Positions 1 to 7,414 of a stretch of DNA of 35,516 nucleotides are shown here, piece by piece. The stretch spans positions 1 through 35,516 of the forward strand of contig CALQZC010000007.1 in assembly GCA_943349045.1 (NCBI GenBank), given 5' to 3'. The position numbers were made by a program, and so were the translations under genes. How positions within the stretch are numbered: the stretch's first letter is position 1; every line of letters begins with the position of its first letter. The notes beneath the pieces are model-generated. The model worked only from the letters and a program-made list of their open reading frames with translations. It did no database searches and was not told the DNA's origin. The DNA is from Candidatus Peribacteria bacterium (GTDB lineage: Bacteria > Patescibacteriota > Gracilibacteria > UBA1369 > UBA12463).

Positions 1-721
1 CTTCGTCAACTGCTTTGATGACTCCAGGGGTATACATAAGCTTGAAAACACTCTTTTCGCGAGCCACCACAAAAATAATCGCTCCGGTCTTCAGATCAAC
101 CCGTCTATACCCAAAAAGCTTCCGTGGCCCGATGAGATTTTTCGTCGACATCTTCGCATCACCGGTGAAGGTACTCAGTGCCAAATTTTTATCATTCGTC
201 AACTTTTCGATGGTGATCACTCCAGATTTTTCCTTCGCTCGAGTAAATGTCAGCAGTGTTGAGGTCTGGGCAACCTCCCAGTTTCCTCGTCGTCGAAACT
301 TCAGTCCAAGCGTCTTTTCTTCAAAATTTTCCCAAGCATCAGACACCTTCTCTGCATCACTCATGATCTGCTCCTGGATCAATCGAACACGCAAAACCTG
401 AATCAAATCTTTTCCACTCGAGGTCTGGGTAAGTCGCCCCTCAACCTCTACCGTTTTTTGAACATACTCATCGAGATTAGCTCCGAGACCAGCCAACAAA
501 ATAGTGCTTTGATCCGGTCGTGTCAAAAGGTGCGTCCCAGAACCAGGAACCGCGATGCTCCCAAGCGACGATATAATTCCGAGAACCTGTGACTCTTTGA
601 TCGGCTCTTCTTGAACGTCTCCGTGACCGGGGGCCTGATCATCTTTTTTACCTCCTTCAAAATAGACATATACCCCAATGGCTAACAAAAAAATAACAAC
701 AAACGGTAAAAAACGCTTCAT
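1..721 (-). CDS. Hypothetical secreted/membrane-anchored protein (C-terminus outside window)
   Basis: Minus-strand ORF open to the window edge, so absent from the ORF track. Starts MKRFLPFVVIFLLAIGVYVYFEGGKKDDQ (one N-terminal TM/signal segment) and continues ...VLGIISSLGSIAVPGSGTHLLTRPDQSTILLAGLG.... Confidence 0.7.
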   Translation of the reverse strand, partial: MKRFLPFVVIFLLAIGVYVYFEGGKKDDQAPGHGDVQEEPIKESQVLGIISSLGSIAVPGSGTHLLTRPDQSTILLAGLGANLDEYVQKTVEVEGRLTQTSSGKDLIQVLRVRLIQEQIMSDAEKVSDAWENFEEKTLGLKFRRRGNWEVAQTSTLLTFTRAKEKSGVITIEKLTNDKNLALSTFTGDAKMSTKNLIGPRKLFGYRRVDLKTGAIIFVVAREKSVFKLMYTPGVIKAVDE

Positions 722-727
722 AGGAGA

Positions 728-1780
728 TTAAGAAAAAAGTGATGAGGTGAAAGGAATACCGAGATGTTCATACGCATGCTTGGTCGCAATTCGGCCACGA
801 GATGTCCGCTCCAGAAATCCGAGCTGCAAGAGATAGGGCTCATAAATATCCTCAATAGTCTCCTGTTCTTCAAATAGAGCCGCGGATAAGGTATTGAGTC
901 CAACGGGCCCACCCTGGAATTTTTCAATAATAGTTTTCAGTAACTCAATATCAACTCGATCAAGTCCAAGTGGATCAACCCCAAGCGCCCGAAGCGTCTC
1001 CTCCACGATATCAACCGTGATATGAGTCGCGCCTTTGTGTGCTGCAAAATCCCGCACCCGTCGCAAAAGTCGATTTGCGACACGCGGCGTCTGTCTCGAC
1101 GACTTCGCAATCATCTCAGCCGCATCTTCACTGAGTTCACACTCCAGAATTTTCGAGGATCGATAGAGAATATCCTGAATCTCCTCAAACGAGTACAGCT
1201 CAAATTTATAAATATGTCCAAAACGCGATCGCAAAGGTGACGACAGCATATTCAACTTCGTCGTCGCCCCAATCAACGTAAACCTCGGCAAACTCAGTCG
1301 CATCGACCGTGCCGATGGACCCTTTCCAATCATGAGATCAAGACAGTAGTCTTCCATCGCCGTATAGAGAACCTCTTCAACGATAGGTCGCAACCGATGA
1401 ATTTCATCAATAAACAGGACCTCGAAGTCTTTCATGTTACTCAAGATCGAGGCAATATCTCCCTGCTTTTCAAGAGCGGGTCCAGAGGTAACTTTAATAC
1501 CCACCCCCATCTCTTTCGCCAGAATACTCGCAAGGGTCGTCTTTCCCAAACCTGGCGGGCCATACAGTAAAACATGCTCAAGTGGCTCACCACGGCTCTT
1601 TGCACCACTCATACCAATCGTAAGATTTTTCCGAATCAAGCTCTGCCCGATATACTCCTCGAGCATCTTTGGTCGAAGGATATTTTCAAACTGCTGAGCC
1701 TGTGGCGAGGCTTCGAGTGCAGGCGTCAAAACGGTATCGACCGCAGACGGTTCAGTGAACTGTTGATCACGCTTAATCAT
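728..1780 (-). CDS. ruvB: Holliday junction branch migration helicase RuvB
   Basis: [16 protein letters not shown]...[22 protein letters not shown]...[40 protein letters not shown]...[24 protein letters not shown] of MIKRDQQF at 1780 preferred over the longer ORF start at 1849. Confidence 0.97.
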   Translation of the reverse strand: MIKRDQQFTEPSAVDTVLTPALEASPQAQQFENILRPKMLEEYIGQSLIRKNLTIGMSGAKSRGEPLEHVLLYGPPGLGKTTLASILAKEMGVGIKVTSGPALEKQGDIASILSNMKDFEVLFIDEIHRLRPIVEEVLYTAMEDYCLDLMIGKGPSARSMRLSLPRFTLIGATTKLNMLSSPLRSRFGHIYKFELYSFEEIQDILYRSSKILECELSEDAAEMIAKSSRQTPRVANRLLRRVRDFAAHKGATHITVDIVEETLRALGVDPLGLDRVDIELLKTIIEKFQGGPVGLNTLSAALFEEQETIEDIYEPYLLQLGFLERTSRGRIATKHAYEHLGIPFTSSLFS

Positions 1781-1799
1781 GCGCCCAGTATAGCACCTT

Positions 1800-2273
1800 T
1801 TAAGCGACTGAAAAAATGAATCGCTTGATCTTATCCGGATTGGGTGCAAGGTCGAAGTGTACAGAAAGCTTGCTGGCAGATGTTTCTATCGTCAGCGTTC
1901 CGTAGTTAAGAAAGGGGATAAAGGCAAGAACACCCTTATCCTTAATCGTGATATCCTGAATATCTTTCAGCTCCGCATCATGCTCTTCTGTGACATTGAG
2001 TAACTTCCAGTTCACATGAATCACCCGATGGTTGGTGATGACAAGTCGATCCGCCCAGTAAATAAATGCCACATACAGAAAGACGAAAATAAAGAGCAGA
2101 GTAACAAGTGAAAAACCAATATAAAACTGCGCGGTCGTAAGGCCATTTTCCAATGCAAAGAGTATGAAATAAAACGGCGCGCTCGCGGCAAGAAGCTTGA
2201 GCATTTGGAGCGCAAACGGAAAATAGTGGTGTCGGTACGTCTGCTGAATGGTCTCGTGATCTCGGAGGTGCAT
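1800..2273 (-). CDS. Membrane protein with bacterial PH-like domain (YdbS/DUF304-type)
   Basis: Two hydrophobic segments, then [60 protein letters not shown], typical of the bPH_2 layout. Confidence 0.65.
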   Translation of the reverse strand: MHLRDHETIQQTYRHHYFPFALQMLKLLAASAPFYFILFALENGLTTAQFYIGFSLVTLLFIFVFLYVAFIYWADRLVITNHRVIHVNWKLLNVTEEHDAELKDIQDITIKDKGVLAFIPFLNYGTLTIETSASKLSVHFDLAPNPDKIKRFIFSVA

Positions 2274-2328
2274 GATGAATTACTAGCATATTTCTAGAAA
2301 GTTTCCTAATATACGCGAGTCATAATGC

Positions 2329-2403
2329 GCTCTCATAGCTCAATGGATAGAGCAACGCCCTTCTAAGGCGAAGATGAAGGTTCGATTCCTTCTGAGAGCA
2401 CCA
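2329..2403 (+). tRNA. tRNA-Arg (anticodon TCT), CCA encoded
   Basis: GCTCTCA acceptor pairs with TGAGAGC; D stem GCTC/GAGC; anticodon stem-loop ACGCC-CTTCTAA-GGCGA; T arm GAAGG-TTCGATT-CCTTC; A discriminator + CCA. Confidence 0.95.
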
Positions 2404-2405
2404 TA

Positions 2406-2450
2406 TACACGAGTGCGTAGCACGAGTGTACTGACCCCGTCCCCGCATTT
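2406..2450 (+). repeat. REP-like element: imperfect hairpin + TGACCCCGTCCCCGCATTT tail
   Basis: TACACGAGTGC-GTA-GCACGAGTGTA hairpin (tandem G-A mismatch inside) followed by TGACCCCGTCCCCGCATTT. A close relative lies 3' of tRNA-Leu. Confidence 0.5.
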
Positions 2451-4434
2451 AGGTATTCCCCAACCCAGCCGTATAACTGCTCGATCCCGTCTTGACGACG
2501 AGCATCAGACGATAGATGATCTCAGCAACCTCAGCGCGGGTAATCTCCTCATCCGGTTTGAATCCATCGGTCGCACGTGGAAGAATATTTTTCTGTTTGC
2601 CGAACTGGGCGAAAACCGCATACCAGTCATCCTTGGCGACATCTGGATACGGTGATTCGTTGACCGCAGGATCGATAGAAACCGGAGTCGCGAGGAGAAG
2701 AATCTTCAGAAACTCAGCGCGCGTGACATTCTGATTTGGCTTGAAAAATCCACCAATATATCCCTGGGTAATTCCGTTAAGCTGCGCGGTTGCAATGTAA
2801 GGAATATACCAGGCATTTGGATCAATATCCTGGTAACTCAGAGCACCCTGGAGGGGAAGAAGTGGTCGATTGGCCGAGACGAGCGCAACCTTCAAAACTT
2901 CCGTTCGAGAGATAACTTGGTCAGGCTTGAAAGATCCATCCTGATATCCGGAAAAGATACTCTTATCCTTCAGGTACTTGATCGCATCATAGAAGTTGGC
3001 AGAGCCACCCACATCTGCAAAGAGCGATGGGCGATTATTGGCAACCTGCGGAGTAACAACCGGTGGTGCGACGATGACAGGAGCTGGATTCACAATAGTA
3101 AATGATGCAGACTTCGTCTGAACGCCGTTATACAGAACGGTAAGTTGACCCTCTCCTACCTTTGGCGTTTGGACAATGATATCTATCTGTCCGCTAGAAA
3201 GATCACTACTATTGATATCTGACTTTGAGATGATACCTACATCTCCACTCAAGAGAAGGAGAGCGGCATTCGTAAGTGCGGTCGCCGTATTACCCTGTTC
3301 ATCCTTCGCCATAACGGTAATCCGAATCTCTTCGCCAAGCTGATAGCTCGACTTCTGAGTGAAGGTGAAGTTCACAATTTTTGCAGGTGTAGGTGTAACG
3401 ACAGGCACCGGAGTTGGTGCTACCACAGGAGGCTCTACGACTGGCGCAGGCGGTGGAGCCACGACAGGAGCGACAGGTGGTGGTTCACTCGGAGCTACCG
3501 GAGCGCCCGTCAAATATTTCTGAACAAACATCATTGGATTGATCGTATATTGGAGCGACTTCTCTTTTCCAAGTCCGGCGTTGATAGCTCCAACGAAGTC
3601 GAGACCTGCGGTGGTCTGCTCCTGGAAGGTAAATGGCCAGAATGGATGCCAAGGAGCCTCGACACGGTCGATCTGGAAATGAACGTGTGGCGTTGTCGCA
3701 AAACCAGTTTCGCCAGAAAGTGCGACATGCTGACCGCGCAGTACGACATCACCCTCGGAAATCAGAACCGTTCCAAGGTGACTATAGGATGAGAAATAGG
3801 TGGTCTTCACGGATGGATTCTCAAATGAAGGAACGTCGGTATGCTGAATCACCAGGTGTTTCCCAAAACCACTCGTCGCGTTACTGATCTTGGTAACGAC
3901 CCCATTTGCAATCGCACGAACCGGAGTATTTCGTGGAATCTTGATATCAACCGCGAGGTGACTTCCATCCATCTCTTTTCCATTCAGTCGGTAGCTGCCC
4001 ATATACGGAACCGAGTAGGTGATCTTCTGATTTCGGATCGCATCATCTGCGGAGTTTCCCCACTTCAGTGTGTCGATGGTTCGTTCGAGATTTGCGGCAT
4101 TATAGACCGGCGCCTCGATAAGTTTCTCAGATGGAATCTGTTCGTAATTATATTTATACTCTTCGCTTTTTAACTTTACCCAGTTCGGTGCCTTCTCAAT
4201 AGGAGAGACCGTTCCATCAAACGCAGGTGCCTGCTTCGTTGGCAGAACACTGACGGTGAGATTCAATCCATTCTGATGAAGGGCAAGAACCGACGCAATC
4301 ATAAGGAGTGAAAGTCCAGCCCACGCTGCCTTGTGACGACGTGACCGTCGAGACTCCATCTGATGGATAGGGCTTTGAATGATGAGATCGGAACCATCTC
4401 CTCCTGCTAAAGAACTGTTGGGTGTGTCAGACAT
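2449..4434 (-). CDS. Membrane-anchored M23 (LytM) peptidase with C-terminal S-layer homology (SLH) domains
   Basis: N-terminal TM; HLAVDIKIPRNTPVRAIANGVVTKI...HLVIQH...TPHVHFQID (M23 motifs); Pro-rich linker; three SLH-like repeats (FADVGGSANFYDAIKYLKDKSIFSGYQDGSFKPDQVISRTEVLKV; YQDIDPNAWYIPYIATAQLNGITQGYIGGFFKPNQNVTRAEFLKI; YPDVAKDDWYAVFAQFGKQKNILPRATDGFKPDEEITRAEVAEI). Confidence 0.92.
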   Translation of the reverse strand: MSDTPNSSLAGGDGSDLIIQSPIHQMESRRSRRHKAAWAGLSLLMIASVLALHQNGLNLTVSVLPTKQAPAFDGTVSPIEKAPNWVKLKSEEYKYNYEQIPSEKLIEAPVYNAANLERTIDTLKWGNSADDAIRNQKITYSVPYMGSYRLNGKEMDGSHLAVDIKIPRNTPVRAIANGVVTKISNATSGFGKHLVIQHTDVPSFENPSVKTTYFSSYSHLGTVLISEGDVVLRGQHVALSGETGFATTPHVHFQIDRVEAPWHPFWPFTFQEQTTAGLDFVGAINAGLGKEKSLQYTINPMMFVQKYLTGAPVAPSEPPPVAPVVAPPPAPVVEPPVVAPTPVPVVTPTPAKIVNFTFTQKSSYQLGEEIRITVMAKDEQGNTATALTNAALLLLSGDVGIISKSDINSSDLSSGQIDIIVQTPKVGEGQLTVLYNGVQTKSASFTIVNPAPVIVAPPVVTPQVANNRPSLFADVGGSANFYDAIKYLKDKSIFSGYQDGSFKPDQVISRTEVLKVALVSANRPLLPLQGALSYQDIDPNAWYIPYIATAQLNGITQGYIGGFFKPNQNVTRAEFLKILLLATPVSIDPAVNESPYPDVAKDDWYAVFAQFGKQKNILPRATDGFKPDEEITRAEVAEIIYRLMLVVKTGSSSYTAGLGNT

Positions 4435-4490
4435 TTGGTTTTTGTTGATATGTATCGTATTATTATAGCAGCTTTAGTGAAAAAACTCAA

Positions 4491-4943
4491 ATGCCACCAC
4501 GAACTTCAAGACATACCACGAAATCAAGCCAGGAAACGCAAAAAATAGCTTCAGATCTCCTTAAAAAATTAAAACACAAAGGAGTAATATGTCTGTATGG
4601 AGGACTCGGGGCTGGGAAAACCACCTTCACCAAAGGCCTTTCCGACTCGCTGGGCATCTCGGAAATGAGGATCAAGAGTCCTACCTTTACCTATATTCGC
4701 GAGTACGAAACACCATCGCACAAAATTTTTCACGTCGACTTCTATCGCCTCGAAGGAAAAGAACACGCCGCAGTCGCCATGCTCGAAGAGATGACTGAAC
4801 GCGAACCAGATCTCATCATCATCGAGTGGGCCGAGCACCTCGGAAAACACCTTCCAGAAAAACGCACCGATGTTCACATCCATCGAAAGAGTGATGAACA
4901 TCGAGATATTCACATTCAACATCATGGACTGGAGTCACATTAA
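4491..4943 (+). CDS. tsaE: tRNA threonylcarbamoyladenosine biosynthesis ATPase TsaE
   Basis: LYGGLGAGKTTFTKGLSDSLGI...IKSPTFTYIREYETPSHKIFHVDFYRLEG...LIIIEWAEHL. Confidence 0.95.
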   Translation: MPPRTSRHTTKSSQETQKIASDLLKKLKHKGVICLYGGLGAGKTTFTKGLSDSLGISEMRIKSPTFTYIREYETPSHKIFHVDFYRLEGKEHAAVAMLEEMTEREPDLIIIEWAEHLGKHLPEKRTDVHIHRKSDEHRDIHIQHHGLESH

Positions 4944-5520
4944 TCAGCTCTACAAACAGTGCCACACCCCACGCCATGTGCAAAAGCATATGGAAAAAGT
5001 TGCCGAAGTCGCCACCCTGCTCGCGGCTCAAATCGACACGAAGGGACATAAAGTCGATATGATATTTGTCGAACACCTCGCACTCGTCCATGACCTGATG
5101 AAGGCCATTGCATTTCGAACCTACGACCCACGCTCATTCCAAAAAAAACCGACGAAGGCAGACATCGCCTACTGGATAGAGATGAAAAAAAAATACCGGG
5201 GGAATGATATCGAGGCGACATCGGACATGCTGAAAAAAATGCGGTTCAAGAAACTCGCCGCCGCCGTCCTCTCGCAGCAGTTCGACGCCGTTATTTCGAA
5301 GGCCTATCCACTGAAAACCTTGGAAGAAAAAATAGTCTTCTACGCTGATAAGAGGGTCGCGCACACAGAAATTGTTCCGCTATCTATCCGTCTGAAAGAG
5401 GGTCACCTCCGGTACAACGCCGGTGTAAAAAAACCAAAATCTGATCGACTCAAAAAAATCGAGCTTGCGATTCACATGCTCGAGGAAGAGATCTGGACTC
5501 TGGGTGACATGAGTTATTAG
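4924..5520 (+). CDS. HD-domain phosphohydrolase
   Basis: MDWSHINQLYKQCHTPRHVQKHMEKVAEVATLLAAQI...VEHLALVHDLMKAI...YADKRV: HD-type His/Asp pattern. ATG at 4924 preferred over ORF start 4870; overlaps tsaE by 20 bp. Confidence 0.75.
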   Translation: MDWSHINQLYKQCHTPRHVQKHMEKVAEVATLLAAQIDTKGHKVDMIFVEHLALVHDLMKAIAFRTYDPRSFQKKPTKADIAYWIEMKKKYRGNDIEATSDMLKKMRFKKLAAAVLSQQFDAVISKAYPLKTLEEKIVFYADKRVAHTEIVPLSIRLKEGHLRYNAGVKKPKSDRLKKIELAIHMLEEEIWTLGDMSY

Positions 5521-5524
5521 AAAC

Positions 5525-7243
5525 CTACGACGCCTGACTGAACGCATTGATAAACGCTCGTGTCTTCGGACCGATAGTTCCGGCACCCATTTCACTCTCA
5601 GAAGCGATAATTCGATTGGCCTTCTGGAAAGTAATCAGCGCCTTTCGGCTCTCGTCGGTCATAGTACCTGTGACGTGCTGAGTCTGGAGGAATCCCTTTG
5701 CTTGGAGAAATTTTTGAACCTTCAGAAGTTCAGTATCCAGCGACTCCGAAGGAGCAGTCGCATTGGCAATCATAGGAGCTGTTGATCTTCCATTTTTCAG
5801 CGCGATGGTTTTGATGGTGTGAAATCGTGATGCAATAATCGCATTCATTCGCTCGCGGGTACTCGACTCAAAGGTCGTAGCACCGCTGTCGGACTCGACC
5901 GTCGCGAGCCCCTGAGATTGTTTGAATTTGAAAACAGCGTGGGCGGTTGCAGGACCATAGAAGCCAGTTGGATCGATACGCAAGTAGTTGAGCTTCATGA
6001 GCTCCTGCTGGAGCTGTCGAACAGCAATACCGGTGCTGTTGAGTGCGAGATCTTGAACGAGATATGAGGGAACATCCACGATCACGACCGCACGTGAGTC
6101 GCCAATCGATGCCATATATTTCGTCTCAAGCGCCGCCTTGGTTCGTAGGCCGAAGTATCCAGCACCTCGCTCATTATCAGTTTTGACGACACGCTGCTCC
6201 TTTTGAAATTGAAGAAGTGCTGCCTCAGTCTGTTCATCGAACGTTCCGGTGATTCCGACATCATATCCCAGAGATCGGAGAATATGCTGAAGCTTCAAGA
6301 CATCCTCACCTCGCTCACCACGTCCAGCCTGTCGAACGGGGAGTCGTGCCTTTCGTCGTTCATGAACAGCCTTCTCGAGAGCCACTCGAGTTGCAGGACC
6401 CGTGTGTCCGGCTCCAAGTTCGAGACCGCTATCAAAGAGATTCTGTGCCTTCTGAAATGCATACACAGCCTCCTTGGTTTCATCTCCATAGAAACCATCG
6501 ATGGCACTCTTATAATAATCAAGGAAACTGAGTGCCTGCTGAACCTTCACGACCGACTCGCCACTACTCATGTACCAGACATCCTCTGGAAACATTGGTG
6601 GCTTCACCACAACAGGAACCACGTTCTTCTGTGAAGGTGGACGTGAAACCGAGGAGGCAATTCGTTCGCTCTCATCATAGTTACTGAGTTGAATATCCTC
6701 GCGGATAGAGGCGTCGACACCATAAATAGTGACCTTCACCGTTCGTCGTCCCCAGCCCAAGGCCCGTCGAAGACCCTTGTCCCCGAAGCCCATCCAGATA
6801 TCGAGACGATCATGTCGACCATTCTGCGCGGAAGAGACGATCGCTCCACCACGGTCATGGACGGCTACCGTTCCAACACCAGGAATCATTAACTTCGTTC
6901 CAAACGCATAGGTCTTTGGTGCGGCAACCATACCCGGGTAGACCGGCGTACCATCAGCCCCATTCGTACCGCGTCCATTGAGTCGAATATCAGACTCATA
7001 GCTTCCCGTCACGTACTTCTCTTGATTCGGTAAGGGAGAATAATAGGCAGTGATATCGAGAATTTTTTCCTGTGGAAACTGAGGTGCAGCCGGCACCGTC
7101 ACGGGAATTGAAGTTTCAACCTTCACCTCTGGAACCGTCTCGGCCTCCTGCGCAAAAGCAACGAGTCCATTGAAAGAGATAGCCAGGATGAAACTGACAA
7201 TAAGGAGATGGGCACCCGGAGTATATAGAGGACGATTCGCCAT
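5525..7243 (-). CDS. Secreted protein with 3D domain and multiple peptidoglycan-binding (PG_binding_1) repeats
   Basis: Signal peptide; VYPGMVAAPKTYAFGTKLMIPGVGTVAVHDRGGAIV...RHDRLDIWMG (3D domain); repeats such as VVKVQQALSFLDYYKSAIDGFYGDETKEAVYAFQKAQNL and DVLKLQHILRSLGYDVGITGTFDEQTEAALLQFQKEQ. Confidence 0.88.
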   Translation of the reverse strand: MANRPLYTPGAHLLIVSFILAISFNGLVAFAQEAETVPEVKVETSIPVTVPAAPQFPQEKILDITAYYSPLPNQEKYVTGSYESDIRLNGRGTNGADGTPVYPGMVAAPKTYAFGTKLMIPGVGTVAVHDRGGAIVSSAQNGRHDRLDIWMGFGDKGLRRALGWGRRTVKVTIYGVDASIREDIQLSNYDESERIASSVSRPPSQKNVVPVVVKPPMFPEDVWYMSSGESVVKVQQALSFLDYYKSAIDGFYGDETKEAVYAFQKAQNLFDSGLELGAGHTGPATRVALEKAVHERRKARLPVRQAGRGERGEDVLKLQHILRSLGYDVGITGTFDEQTEAALLQFQKEQRVVKTDNERGAGYFGLRTKAALETKYMASIGDSRAVVIVDVPSYLVQDLALNSTGIAVRQLQQELMKLNYLRIDPTGFYGPATAHAVFKFKQSQGLATVESDSGATTFESSTRERMNAIIASRFHTIKTIALKNGRSTAPMIANATAPSESLDTELLKVQKFLQAKGFLQTQHVTGTMTDESRKALITFQKANRIIASESEMGAGTIGPKTRAFINAFSQAS

Positions 7244-7414
7244 ACGGATATGTGTCTTTATTTTTTGTGTTCTCTCAAGTATATCACAAAAACAGACAGG
7301 GCTGGTTATATACCATTGCCATATTATTGGAAAGTTCCAGAACTTAAAAAATTAAAGCTAAGTAAAGCTAATAACTTAGAGTGGCAGATTCCAAAAAATA
7401 GTTCAAAATAGGCT

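Noticed and set aside
15-401. 128-aa plus-strand ORF
   Set aside because: Antisense to the edge-truncated minus-strand gene with a good N-terminal signal segment (start at 721).
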